The notes: generated by a model from the letters alone, not told the origin. A DNA stretch of 64,000 bases from Galdieria sulphuraria (GCF_000341285.1 NW_005178464.1:124001-188000), one strand, 5' to 3'. Positions 54,210-64,000 are shown, counted from the first letter of the stretch. Translations and numbers: made by a program.

Positions 54210-55340
54210 TCAAAAGCATTTGGATTCCAAATAACTCAACGCTTGAGATATCTTTTCCGTTTTGTTGACAACTCCTCTTATCCAATTATAGTGAATAATC
54301 ATTCTATCGGCATGAAAGAATATATCATCTTGTAGTTGTTGGAAAGAAATATCTATCCATCTTGTATTCTTTGATATTACTGTATTCTTCTCATTGTAGG
54401 AAACCCACAAGGTATAAGCACCATGAGGAAATATTTCAGGGTCCAATACTTGTGTCACAATTTGAGCAACAATATTATGATTCTCATCTAGCCTTGTATT
54501 CAGACCTATACAGTATGAAAAGGTCGGATCTGGTTTCAAAAAGGTAAGACAGGTATTCGTTGCTACTCTTTTAGAATACCAAAAAGGACCTGTTCTACAT
54601 AATACTCTATTGAAACTTCGTTGTTGACTAATGATAGGATATTGTTGATACATTTGTTGCATCATTATACGTAATAATAACTGTGTAGCACAATGACTAT
54701 GAATATACACAAATCCAGTATTCATATAAGAAAAGAGAGATTGATGAGAATACTTTCGATCTGTTTGAATAAAAATATCGACATGGAGACTACGTTTTTG
54801 TTGCAAATAAGGAATGGGATTTTGTATCCATACAACATCGGGATCTGAAAATAATATATCCACGTTGTAAGAAATAACGGAATAGAACACCAGATATTTC
54901 AGTTGTGTAAGTGAAATGAATTCTATGTTGCCTCCTGCTGGATAAGCTCTTCGGTGGTTGATATTTTGGAAGATGTTTTGCCAAAATGAGAAAGGTAAAC
55001 AGCTGGGTGGTATCAAGTCGGTGACTTTCCAAGCAGGTATATGATGGAATACACAATATTCATAAATATAGGGGTCGATACAAAAAACGATCAAGTTTTC
55101 GAGTTGCAAGGTAGAGAGGCGACCAACGAATAAATTCACCAACGGAATATAGGCTTCATTAGCTAATGTTGCTACAACCCATTTCCGAGAGCCGTTTAAA
55201 GTGGCGAAAGAGTGGCGTTGCAAAAACTCTTGAAACTTGTCAGTTGAAGAAGGTGATGATAACAATAGCCACCAACATAATATGCTTATTGCTATCCAAC
55301 TATGAATAGTTGAAAGAAAGGAAGCAATCCTAAAGACCAT
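54210..55340 (-). CDS. Nucleotide-diphospho-sugar transferase family protein (Golgi type II glycosyltransferase)
   Basis: Single exon, 376 residues, PF03407-like (GT77-like). N-terminal signal-anchor (SFLSTIHSWIAISILCWWLLL), then RKWVVATLANEAYIPLVNLF, LIVFCIDPYIYEYC, QLKYLVFYSVISYNVDILFSDPDVVWI with the DxD metal site (DPD), and SYMNTGFVYIHS. A C-terminal YTLWVSYNE and IIHYNWIRG block complete the fold. Plant relatives (RGXT/RRA/XEG113) add arabinose or xylose to wall glycans; the acceptor here is unknown. DPD is the metal-binding motif and appears intact. Confidence 0.8.
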   Translation of the reverse strand: MVFRIASFLSTIHSWIAISILCWWLLLSSPSSTDKFQEFLQRHSFATLNGSRKWVVATLANEAYIPLVNLFVGRLSTLQLENLIVFCIDPYIYEYCVFHHIPAWKVTDLIPPSCLPFSFWQNIFQNINHRRAYPAGGNIEFISLTQLKYLVFYSVISYNVDILFSDPDVVWIQNPIPYLQQKRSLHVDIFIQTDRKYSHQSLFSYMNTGFVYIHSHCATQLLLRIMMQQMYQQYPIISQQRSFNRVLCRTGPFWYSKRVATNTCLTFLKPDPTFSYCIGLNTRLDENHNIVAQIVTQVLDPEIFPHGAYTLWVSYNEKNTVISKNTRWIDISFQQLQDDIFFHADRMIIHYNWIRGVVNKTEKISQALSYLESKCF

Positions 55341-55780
55341 CAATAGTGACCTGTGTGGGAAAAGGGATATTTATTGGAAATGTCCCAGTCATCATACTTG
55401 TGAATCATAAAGCAGAAATAGGATTGATACATTGCCCTATGGAAGAATGTTCATGCATCATACATAGACACGTCATCTAATATGGTTATAAGAAATGGCC
55501 ACGTAAAGAGACCGCTTGAAAAGAAAATGCACAACAATTCTCTTAAGCTCAGGCCAGTTGGCCACGACACAGAATGACAGTTTCTAGAGCAGCATCGTGT
55601 CTCTATTGTTTGTAGTGGCTTGAATTGTTAGACGCTTTTTCGTCATATTTCTCTTTTCTATTTGCAGAATATTACAATATCTCCTCGTGATAAGAGAGAT
55701 ACTTATTTATTGAATGTTATTATAGTTTATTTATTGAGAAAAAGAGGAAAAATATAGTTGAACGATAATATACGACTAGA
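55341..55780. promoter_or_regulatory. Intergenic region upstream of the secreted methyltransferase-like gene
   Basis: 440 bp between the two divergent ATGs. No C/D or H/ACA box pattern, tRNA or repeat found. AT-rich near 55680-55775. Confidence 0.35.
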
Positions 55781-56917
55781 ATGCAGACCAAAAAGACTCT
55801 TTTTATTTTATTCTTATATATTGCATTGTGGATATTTCATACTGGTTGGAGAGTGGATGCTCAGCTACAAGAGCAATTGTTGTGGTCAGACACAGATACT
55901 AGAGTGAATATTCTAAGACAACATATTCACGCAGATAAGGACCTCCAATGGGAAGATGAATTGAAAAAGTTAAAGGAAGGAATTCAAGTGGAAAGAAGGG
56001 ATGCTCAGAAAGTAAATAAACAATCCAAGACCACTGCTTCTTTACCCAACCTCAACCAACCTCAACCACACGAAAGGAAGTTTTCAAGACAATCAACAAC
56101 AATGAGGGGAGGAGGAGGAGGAGGAAATATTTCTGAAACAACGTTATACGTGGATATGTTGAACCGTCTTGCCAAAACTGGAGGCAACTTGATGGAACTA
56201 GTGGAAGGAATACGAAAGGCCGTAGAACTACAAGGAAATCAAGACAATCTTATTAAAGTGGATGAAGCTATAGATCATTTATTGACTAGTCTTCACAATG
56301 TTCCATTAAGTCTATCATTACCCAAAGTGAGAGAGATAGATATCATGACCGGTCTCATGGAAAGAAGACTGGTAGACCGTTTGGTAAAGTTGATAGATTC
56401 ACAACCGATAACATCCATTGTACATGTTTCTTGTGGCAATCAAATGCATTGGATGAATAGTGTTTTACAGTTAAGACCTCAGATACGTTACATGGGATTG
56501 GATAGTCGAGATGCTACTTTGGTATGGTTACGTTCGAAATATTACGGTCATCCTAATATTCAGTTTCGAACTGTTGAATGGCAATATATGTTACCACAAG
56601 GATATCAGTTACTTGTAGCCATCAATGCACTGTCTCCTTTAGAATTGCAACAAGTATATTCCTTTTTCTCAGCAGCCAAGTATGCAGGCTTTGAATACTT
56701 TTTGGTCAATTCCTATGAAGGAACCAAAAATGAAGAACGCAATCAGAGCAAAATGTTAGACTTTCGAAAACCTCCATTTGGTTTCAAAAGACCAGTACGA
56801 GTGTTTCATGAAATGGGTGCCTTGAAAGGGAAACCGATATCTCTCTTAATGTATTCTAAACAGGTCTTGGAAGAGTTTGGAAAGAAAGAGATGACAGTAA
56901 CTTATGAGGAGCTATGA
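55781..56917 (+). CDS. Secreted methyltransferase-like protein (unknown)
   Basis: Single exon, 378 residues. Clear signal peptide (LFILFLYIALWIFHTGWRVDA). A Gln/Lys-rich region and a Gly run (GGGGGG) precede a C-terminal domain with a Rossmann-type methyltransferase layout: TSIVHVSCGNQMHWMN as motif I (a Cys where many have Asp/Glu), IRYMGLDSRDATLVWLRSKY as motif II, FRTVEWQYMLP, then LLVAINALSPL, FEYFLVNSYEG, and RPVRVFHEMG...ISLLMY near the end. The lack of an acidic residue after motif I could alter SAM binding. Extracellular methyltransferases are unusual, so ER/Golgi retention is possible. Confidence 0.6.
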   Translation: MQTKKTLFILFLYIALWIFHTGWRVDAQLQEQLLWSDTDTRVNILRQHIHADKDLQWEDELKKLKEGIQVERRDAQKVNKQSKTTASLPNLNQPQPHERKFSRQSTTMRGGGGGGNISETTLYVDMLNRLAKTGGNLMELVEGIRKAVELQGNQDNLIKVDEAIDHLLTSLHNVPLSLSLPKVREIDIMTGLMERRLVDRLVKLIDSQPITSIVHVSCGNQMHWMNSVLQLRPQIRYMGLDSRDATLVWLRSKYYGHPNIQFRTVEWQYMLPQGYQLLVAINALSPLELQQVYSFFSAAKYAGFEYFLVNSYEGTKNEERNQSKMLDFRKPPFGFKRPVRVFHEMGALKGKPISLLMYSKQVLEEFGKKEMTVTYEEL

Positions 56918-57135
56918 ATATACTGCTTTTTGATCATTAATAACTGTAATTAATGAAAGCACAATAAAACGCATATATATATATCATCAAGTTGGGATAT
57001 TTGTATTCGAAAACAGTTGTGACAAGAAGTTGCTTTTGGACATTTTTCAAAATGAGAATTGGGCGGGCTAAAGGATGAGCATTCTTTCGAATTGTTTGAC
57101 AAACAAGTTTTAGGCACAACATCTATATACAACCA

Positions 57136-60100
57136 ATGTATATAGAAGAGATTATTATTGAAGGTTTCAAGTCCTATGCAACTCGAACTCATATAGGACC
57201 GTTCGACCTACATTTCAATGCTATTACTGGTTTCAATGGTTCCGGAAAGAGCAATATATTGGATGCTATCTGTTTTGTTATGGGAATAACTAGTTTATCT
57301 CATGTAAGTGGATGGCAAGAAAGTTATGGTAAAGTGTTTAAATATTCTAGTTGAGAGCTTCGAGTCTCCAAGAGTTGATTTACAAACAAGGCCAGTCAGG
57401 TGTACATAAAGCCAGTGTTACTATTATCTTCAACAATACAAATAAACAACAAACACCGCCAGGTTATGAAAACTGCGAGAAAATTACTGTGACGAGACAA
57501 ATCCTAACTGGTGGACGTTCCAAATATTTAGTGAACGGTCACGTTTCTCAACCTACTGCCGTCCAGAACCTGTTTCAATCTGTCCAACTAAATGTGAACA
57601 ACCCTCATTTTCTTATCATGCAAGGTCGGATTACTAAAGTTATCAATATGAAGCCGCAAGAAGTTGTTGCAATGATTGAGGAAGCTGCAGGTACTCGAAT
57701 GTATGAAATGAAAAGAGAGGCGGCATTGAAAACCATTTCCAAGAAAGATAAGAAACTAGAAGAAATTGATGAGCTTTTTCAGAATCAAATTACTCCAACA
57801 CTGGAAAAGTTAAGAAAGGAAAGAGCAAACTATATGCAATGGGTTACCAATCAAGAGGAATTGGAGAAACTACGAAAGTGGAGTGTTTTAGCTGAATTTC
57901 ATTCTCATAAACATTCTCTTGAAAGACTTGTAGAAAACATCAAAGATAAAGAGAATAAGCATAAAAAATGCTTACAAGAGATTGAAGAGAAAAATCAAAG
58001 AATGTATTCGATAGAACAACAGTTGAACAAGGCAAATGAATCGAGTAATCCTAGAACTTTTAAAGAGATTCGAGATGCGGAAGAGAAAATGGACCAACTA
58101 TCCAAACAACTCGTAAAAACGACAACTTTTTATGAGAACTACAAAGATTCATATAACAGAGAGAAGAATGAACATGAGAGGAATGTAAAGTCCTTGAATG
58201 GTTCTCGAGAGAGAAGGAAGCAGTTGGTTGAATATTTAGACAATTTGCAACAAATTTTGGAACAAAAAAGGAAAGAACTTGATCGATCTACTCAGCGTTT
58301 AGAGAAAGTATTTCAGTTTGGGGATGCACAAGGTCTCGATACTAAAAAACAGCTCCTTCAAGATGAAATTTCGGATGCTGAGAACGATCGTAAACAATTG
58401 GAGTACAAGATAAAGCGAGTAAAAGGTCAATTGGAAAATTTAGAAAAAGGAAAAACTTCTTTTATGGATGCTTGTAGTAAGGAAACGGATTCCTTGAAAG
58501 AGTTGGAGCAACAAAAGGCAAAATTGGTCAATGAATTGAATGAGTTGAAAGTTTCTATTCATGATTTAGATTTCGATAAAGAAGGAAATGAACGGTTATT
58601 AAAAGAAAGAGATGAACATAAGGCAGCCATTCAACAGATGACTGAGAAACTCGATGCCCTTAAGGGACGATTAAATATGATGGATTTTCAGTATGATAAG
58701 AAGAGTAGTGGTCTTGACGATACGAACGTCCATGGAATGATTGCTCAACTATTTCAAGTTCCTCATTTGGAAAAGTACGCCACTTCTGTGGAAACTGCTG
58801 CTGGACCCAAACTTTATCAGGTGATAATGAAAACCCTCAACTGAAATCGTAATTACTAAATTAGTGATATTCAGGTCGTTGTAGATACAGAACAAACTGC
58901 AAAACGACTTTTGGAACGAGGCCATCTTCCTCGAAAAGTTACTATTATTCCATTGAATAGAATCCATTCGAAAGTAATCACGCAAGACAAGTTGCAAAAA
59001 ATAGAGAATATTTGTCCTGATGCTCGATTGGCCTTGTCTCTAATAGAATTTGAAGCATATTATGAACCAGCCATGAAATTTGTATTTGGAAACATTATCA
59101 TATGTCCGGATACAGAAACTGCGAACCAAATTAGTTTCCATCCTGATATAAAAGTCCGAACGGTAACTTTGCAAGGAGATATTTATGATCCTGCTGGAAC
59201 TTTAACTGGCGGTAGTACTTCAAATGCTATAGATAAGACTAGCATCTTGGAGTCTTTGATGGAAATGACACAGTTGAGAAAACAAATTGCAAGTCATGAA
59301 AGACATGTTGAAAAATTGGATTCCGTCATTCGAGAAAACCAAGATAAGGAATCCTTATATAGAGAACTGGTCAGAAAACAAAACATAATGCAGCATGAAA
59401 TCCAGCTACTGGAATCAAGACTTGAAACTTTTGAAACCACAAAGGTATCTCAAAAGGTATGACTTGCATATTACCTTTTCTAATCAAACTTGAGCTAAAA
59501 AAAGGAGATAGTTGCTTCAGACTGATAACCAAATCCAACAGTTGTTACATGAACATGACCATTTACAGGAATTGCTGAAAGTTTGTCAAGAGAAAATCAA
59601 GAAATTAGAAGAACAGTTACGAAGCTCTGATCAAGATGAAGTCGAAAGTCCAATTGAAAGACTAAAGAGCGAACAACAACAACTTAAAAAGGAAACGGAG
59701 GATATTAGTATAGCTCTTCAAACAACACAATTAGAATTGACCCATTTGAAAGACGAATGCGAGAGACTTGAAAATGTCATCAGTTCAAGCAATCATACCA
59801 TGTCACAAATGGAGATAGAAATGTCCAATTTACAGGATAAGCAGTGTTCCATTCAACAAAGTATCGATGAACTCAATGCCCATCTCAACAAGTTACGTCA
59901 ACAAGCCAAAGACCAGAATAAGGAGGTTGTTGCACTGGAAACGGAGAAAAACGAACTCTTTTCGAAATTGGAAACTTTACAAGTAGAAATGGAAAAGGAG
60001 ACAAGAGAACTAGACGCATTACGTCAACATCAGGTAGTCCTATATGAAAATTTGAATAATCTTCTCTATTTCTCATGGTGTTGTTTTTAGGAATCCATTC

Positions 60101-60843
60101 AAAAGAGGATGAAAGAATTAGAAAAGAAATTTCCACGAATTGAAGAGGAATGTTATTCTTATCGTGATCAACTCCGAGACATATCACAGTACAATGTGCA
60201 AGATCAATTATCGAGTCTTGAGAAAGAACAGAGTCGTCTAGATAGAGTCGTCAACAGAAAAGTGTCCAGCATGTTTGAACAAGCCGAACAAGAATATCAA
60301 GACCTTTTGAGGAAGAAGAGAATAGTAGAAAATGATCGACGACAGATACAAGCAGTTATTAAGGAACTTGATGAGAAGAAAATTCTGGCTGTAGAGAAAA
60401 CTTGGAACAAAGTCAATCAAGACCTAGCTTCTATTTTTTCATCTTTATTACCTGGTTCCTCAGCTTATTTGAAACCGTTGGAAGAAAAGAGTATATTGGA
60501 AGGTCTTGAAATACAAGTTGCTTTGAATAATAGTTGGAAAAAGAATCTTTCCGAACTGAGTGGTGGACAACGCAGTTTGGTTGCTCTTTCTCTTATTTTG
60601 GCATTGTTACGTTACAAACCTGCTCCTTTGTATATTTTGGATGAAGTAGATGCAGCGTTGGATCTCAGCCATACCCAAAATATAGGAACTATGTTAAGAA
60701 AGCACTTTGGCCACTCACAGTTTATAGTTGTTAGTTTGAAAGAAGGAATGTTCCAAAATGCCAACATTCTATTTCGAACTAAACTAGTCGATGGTACTTC
60801 CACAGTGGAAAGGACTATTGGAGACAAGGAAAATATGTCTTGA
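57136..60843 (+). CDS. SMC2: SMC2, condensin subunit
   Basis: Chromosome-condensation ATPase of about 1,180 residues. Walker A ([18 protein letters not shown]), the SMC2 hallmark [21 protein letters not shown], and [14 protein letters not shown] are in the N-terminal head. Coiled coil 1, the hinge (around residues 510-680, [12 protein letters not shown] and [16 protein letters not shown]), coiled coil 2, then [36 protein letters not shown] with signature and Walker B. The first intron (GTAAGT at 57304 to TCTAG at 57350) follows SLSH. Further introns near 58823, 59458 and 60034 are 45-60 nt. The start [15 protein letters not shown] is the standard SMC2 start. The P0 gene begins 153 bp downstream on the same strand. 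Confidence 0.95.
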
Positions 60844-60996
60844 GACGTATTTTTACTTGATTGTTATAAAAACGAGAGTTTCCAATAACTTTGTTATCAT
60901 AAATAAAATGGTTTGGTAGACTTCTTTGATGAATTTCTTTTCCCTTGTAACGCATTCGACGCCGCGAGTAGGGAATTCCACAAGTCTATTGTAGAG

Positions 60997-62037
60997 ATGC
61001 CTCAATCTAGAGCAGACCGTAAAGCTTCTTATTTTGACAGGATTATAACATACTTTGAGAAATTCGACAAGGTATTGGTTATAGGAGTGGATAATGTGGG
61101 TTCGAATCAGTTGCAAAAGCTACGACAGTCGTTGAGAAAAGATTGTGAAGTTTTGATGGGAAAGAACACTATGATTAGGAAAGCGTTGAGAGGTCACTTG
61201 TCCAAGAATCCTGCGCTAGAGAAACTTTTACCACATCTAGTAGGAAACGTGGGATTTATCTTTACTAGTGGTGATTTGAAACAAATTCGTGAGAAAATAG
61301 CGGAGAATAGAGTTCCTGCTGCAGCTAAAGCAGGGACTTTTGCACAATGCGATGTAGTTATTCCTGCAGGTCCAACAGGAATGGAGCCAACCATGACATC
61401 CTTCTTTCAAGCTCTCAATATCCCTACCAAGATCAACAAAGGACAAATTGAAATCCAAAGTGATGTAACACTTTTAAAAGAAGGACAACGAGTAGGCAAC
61501 TCCGAACAGACTCTTTTACAAAAGCTGAATATAAAGCCTTTCAAATATGGTGCAGTTATTCAAGTAATCTATGAAAATGGAGTCATTTATGAACCAAAAG
61601 TGTTGGATATTGGTGAAGAAGAAATTTCTCAAGTGACAAAGGAAGGCATTCACAATATTGCTGCTGTTTCTTTGGCAATTGGATATCCAACTCAAGCTTC
61701 TATTCCTTATACGATTATTTCTTCACTGAAGAATTTGTTTGCAGTATCTTTGGTTTCAGAATATACTATGCCACAAGCAGTCCAATTGAAAGACTTGTTG
61801 GATAATCCAGAAGCTTTAGCACAAATGGTAGTAGTCAATGCAGTACCTAATGCTTCTGCTGGAGGTGTTTCTCGAACAGAAGAGAAACAAGAGCAAGCAC
61901 AACAACAACAAGAAGAAGAAGAAGAAGAAGAAGAAGTCTTGGTTTGGGACTTTTTGATTGAGAATAAAGCAATCTTTCATTTCAGAATAAGAATAGGAGA
62001 TCTTCCATATTTCTTTACCTATTTACTACGAGTTTAA
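60997..62037 (+). CDS. RPLP0: Ribosomal protein P0 (uL10) with altered reading frame at the 3' end
   Basis: Core of the large-subunit stalk, binding P1/P2 and translation factors. The start at 60997 (MPQSRADRKASYFDRII) is the family start; 28 codons upstream are open but lack an ATG. The L10 domain is complete (VLMGKNTMIRKALRG, NVGFIFTSGDL, VPAAAKAGTFAQCDVVIPAG, GNSEQTLLQKLNIKPFKYG). The hinge is Gln/Glu-rich. The usual C-terminal acidic tail ending in G-F/L-G-L-F-D is not in this frame: after a GAA run the frame continues for 34 residues to 62037 and overlaps the convergent gene by 4 bp. In another frame the DNA at 61935-61961 reads SLGLGLFD and stop; see findings. Confidence 0.93.
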   Translation: MPQSRADRKASYFDRIITYFEKFDKVLVIGVDNVGSNQLQKLRQSLRKDCEVLMGKNTMIRKALRGHLSKNPALEKLLPHLVGNVGFIFTSGDLKQIREKIAENRVPAAAKAGTFAQCDVVIPAGPTGMEPTMTSFFQALNIPTKINKGQIEIQSDVTLLKEGQRVGNSEQTLLQKLNIKPFKYGAVIQVIYENGVIYEPKVLDIGEEEISQVTKEGIHNIAAVSLAIGYPTQASIPYTIISSLKNLFAVSLVSEYTMPQAVQLKDLLDNPEALAQMVVVNAVPNASAGGVSRTEEKQEQAQQQQEEEEEEEEVLVWDFLIENKAIFHFRIRIGDLPYFFTYLLRV

Positions 62038-62763
62038 GATGAAGCAGCAGCTTCATTGCTGTTATTATGTTGACTAGTAGACGGATGATATAATTCCAAT
62101 AATGGTTCACCAATATTGTGATTCTCTTCAACAGATACGCGCAAGTCGAACAATTTTGCCAAAATCACTTTGAATAACTTTTGTACATTGATAGAATGAG
62201 AAGCAGACGAGAAAATCAATGGAGCCTTCATTGCTCGAGCAAACTTTCGAGATTGTTCAATTATAGTTATTTGCTCTTCTTTTGGAAGCGTTATAAATCC
62301 ATCGAATTTGGTACCTACCAAAAAAGGCAATGCAGACTATGACGATGTAGTGGTTCATTATTTCCTTGGATCAAGTCGTCCTTACCTTGTTGTATATTCT
62401 TGATTGTCTATACCATTCTTTTACATTTTGAAGCGTTATTTTTCTAGTCAAGTCAAACATGAAAACGATTGCCACCGTGTCACTCAAGGCCAAAGGTAAC
62501 ATAGTCACAAAGTCTTTTTGTCCTCCCAAATCCCAAATACTAAAAGTTATTTCCAAGTTTTTCACATAAATGTTTTTCTCCATAAAGTTGACTCCCAATG
62601 TTTGTATATAATCTTCGTCAAACTTTCCTTCGACATATTTGACCATAAGTGAAGTCTTTCCAACAAACGGGTCTCCAATAAGAGCTGTCTTTACCACAAT
62701 ATTATTTCTTTGTTCTTTGGGATATATGTTATTGTTTTCTTCCATCCAGTCGTTATCTTGCAT
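62034..62763 (-). CDS. Spg1/Tem1-type Ras-like GTPase
   Basis: Two exons, about 215 residues. TALIGDPFVGKTSLMVKYVEGKFDEDYIQTLGVNFMEKNI contains the P-loop and switch I; WDLGGQKDF is G3, FMFDLTRK and VGTKFDGF the later motifs. FDEDYIQTLGVNFMEK and the following FSIWDLGGQ are the Spg1/Tem1 hallmark. In yeasts this GTPase triggers septation/mitotic exit; in algae its role is not established. The C-terminal tail lacks a prenylation Cys, as usual for this family. The intron (GTAAGG at about 62383 to CATAG at 62331) splits the region before the VGTKFD block. The gene is convergent with P0 and has a divergent RING neighbour. Confidence 0.88.
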
Positions 62764-63762
62764 AATAATGTATTAAAGTTGACTAGTTTCCATACACAAG
62801 AAGAATATGAGCCTCTCAAATGGACACCTCAAAGAAATGACATTCGAAAAGAGAATTGGAATTTTTCTATCCTGGCTGGTTTAATACTGATTGTGAGTGC
62901 AACTGTGATCACAGGTATAGTTAACTGTGTGAGAAGAAGAAGAGGTTTACCAGGATTATTCGAAAATCAGTATGACAGAGATAACACCCCTATTCAACCT
63001 CGAAACCCGGATTCACGAAGAAGAAAACTCAGAAGAGGTCTGCTTGCCTCGGAAATTGAATTATATTGTCCAGAGATTATATACAGAGGACCAAACCAAA
63101 CACCAGTCTTATTTCTTGAACAAGAAAAGAATTCATTATTATCGTCGTCAGATGAAGAGCTGGAGGGTATTGAGGTTCCCACTACAGTCTTTAGTCCAAG
63201 GGAAACACCTTCAGTTTTCAAGAATGGGAAAGAAGAAAAGAAGAAGACTCTTGTAACTACTGAAAAGGAGTCTATGAGTAGTAGATTGTTATATAGCAAG
63301 CCTATGATATACTCAAGGAAGTATTTTTTGGGTCAACATGTGGTTCCCAATGAAGTTTGTGCGGTGTGTTTGGAAGCAGTAGAAAGTGGCGCCCATTTGC
63401 GTTTACTTCCTTGTGGACACGGTTTTCATATTCTTTGTATTACTCGTTGGTTGGTTCGTAAAAGTCGTTGTCCACTTTGCAATGAACAAGTTCGACTTTC
63501 TGACAACTCTGCTCAAGGCAATGATAGAGAAGCTTGGCTTGAATCTGGAGACAATATAGTTTCTGTTGGGGAACAACAACAATATAGTGATAGACAGATA
63601 TTAGAACGGGGTCAACAGGGTGTTTCTTTAGATAGTCAAGAATTGTATCAGGAAGTTATTTTACAGTCTTTTGAAAGAATAAGGTTACGTTTATATCAAC
63701 GATATTTGGATAGACAACGAAAAGATACGAAACAGACGTATGGATCTGAAGAAATGGTTTGA
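62764..63762 (+). CDS. RING-H2 membrane E3 ligase-like protein; 5' end uncertain
   Basis: An open frame runs through the region but the first in-frame ATG is only near residue 190, so an upstream exon is missing from my model; I mark the start just past the GTPase ATG. The visible part has a TM (NFSILAGLILIVSATVITGIV) and then a basic RRRR stretch and an acidic Ser-rich linker. The complete RING-H2 reads CAVCLEAVESGAHLRLLPCG, HGFHILCITRW and then RCPLCNEQ. A Gln/Glu-rich tail follows. It is probably a membrane ubiquitin ligase of the ATL/RNF type. A 5' exon may overlap the divergent GTPase gene. Confidence 0.7.
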   Translation, partial: NNVLKLTSFHTQEEYEPLKWTPQRNDIRKENWNFSILAGLILIVSATVITGIVNCVRRRRGLPGLFENQYDRDNTPIQPRNPDSRRRKLRRGLLASEIELYCPEIIYRGPNQTPVLFLEQEKNSLLSSSDEELEGIEVPTTVFSPRETPSVFKNGKEEKKKTLVTTEKESMSSRLLYSKPMIYSRKYFLGQHVVPNEVCAVCLEAVESGAHLRLLPCGHGFHILCITRWLVRKSRCPLCNEQVRLSDNSAQGNDREAWLESGDNIVSVGEQQQYSDRQILERGQQGVSLDSQELYQEVILQSFERIRLRLYQRYLDRQRKDTKQTYGSEEMV

Positions 63763-63847
63763 ATAGGTTGTGTGATTTTGATGAAATGAAATACTTTAAG
63801 AGATTATTGGAGATTTTTGTTGTTCTCTTTGGATTTTTCACATTCCA
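63763..63847. other. Convergent 3' spacer
   Basis: Short spacer between the RING-H2 stop and a minus-strand exon at the window edge. No RNA or repeat. Confidence 0.25.
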
Positions 63848-64000
63848 TCATGTTGTGTTTATCACAAACCAAGTATTGTCTATTTGTACATCCCATAACG
63901 TTGAATGAGTCTACTCTATGTGTTTTAAAAAGAAAGAGAGACACCTGTGACAAATCTACCGTGTACATGGGTAGCCAAAGTCCTCGTTCCGTTCATAACG
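63848..64000 (-). CDS. Possible last exons of a gene continuing beyond the window (unknown)
   Basis: Minus-strand exon at the right edge reads VMNGTRTLATHVHGRFVT, a donor follows (CACAG/GTGTCT at about 63943), then an acceptor AAATAG about 65 nt later joins to DNTWFVINTT and a stop at 63848-63850. The splice fit is good, but the visible protein is too short to name. Low confidence. Confidence 0.3.

Noticed and set aside
56105-56130. GGA repeat as a frameshift-prone or regulatory element
   Set aside because: It simply encodes a short Gly run in frame in the secreted protein.
60925-60996. TTGATGA upstream of P0 as a snoRNA
   Set aside because: No box D at a suitable distance and no stem.
61097-61112. 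GGGTTCGAATC as a tRNA T-loop
   Set aside because: It lies inside the ribosomal P0 coding sequence and no other tRNA arms surround it.

Overview
This window is nuclear DNA of a photosynthetic eukaryote, most likely a Galdieria-type (cyanidiophyte) red alga. The evidence is AT-rich sequence, genes packed on both strands, very short spliceosomal introns (mostly 45-75 nt, usually GTAAGT-like to TAG/CAG), and a mixture of mitochondrial, plastid, Golgi, cytoskeletal and cytosolic ribosomal genes. Plant-type plastid proteins (a plastid iron-sulfur/PRC-like membrane protein, a parvulin-rhodanese fusion, an HHL1-like protein, an SRR1-like protein) sit beside opisthokont-like genes (Spg1/Tem1 GTPase, VPS54, cytochrome c1). 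The species call is inference. I recognised about 45 protein genes and one small RNA, and saw no transposon, virus-derived element, CRISPR array, tRNA or rRNA.

Layout. 1-8.4 kb: 3' end of a type III PI 4-kinase, a DUF1295/steroid-reductase-like membrane protein with an in-frame TGA, a divergent pair (DprA/Smf-like and plastid membrane protein), the parvulin-rhodanese fusion, and an ABC1 kinase overlapping it tail to tail. 8.5-17 kb: VPS54, a small RING-H2 protein, SRR1-like, a small Cys-knuckle protein, pyruvate dehydrogenase E2, and a small membrane protein. 17.8-30 kb: actin, a two-RRM-like protein, 2-amino-3-ketobutyrate CoA ligase, NRAMP, a eukaryotic-type ClC, a NUMOD3 protein, and a TrmL-like methyltransferase whose 5' leader holds an intron-encoded C/D snoRNA. 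30-44 kb: ribosomal eL39 (first intron directly after the ATG), cytochrome b5, cytochrome c1, a plastid-like single-TM protein, a BAR-like protein, PI4K gamma, a pyrimidine-nucleotide-type mitochondrial carrier, a Cys-rich membrane protein, a RING plus GTPase-like protein, a plastid-type ClC, and NADH pyrophosphatase. 44-64 kb: two tandem secreted class III-like peroxidases, a disordered WW-like protein, a WDR44-like protein, a short-chain dehydrogenase, HHL1-like, a glycosyltransferase, a secreted methyltransferase-like protein, SMC2, ribosomal P0 (frame disturbed at the end), an Spg1 GTPase, a membrane RING protein, and the tail of one further gene.

The genes are mostly unrelated housekeeping neighbours, as expected of a compact algal genome; I see no operon-like system. 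Convergent pairs are very tight: coding ends overlap by 7 bp at 5861, and lie 7 bp apart at 42977 and 12 bp apart at 20452. The most interesting items are the intronic snoRNA, the P0 reading-frame break that removes the conserved stalk tail, the peroxidase pair in which one copy has His in place of the distal catalytic Arg, the 10-Cys membrane protein, and several genes found only after resolving introns (eL39, the RING-H2 gene, the small membrane protein). Starts and exon ends were resolved by eye and can be off by an exon at the 5' end.
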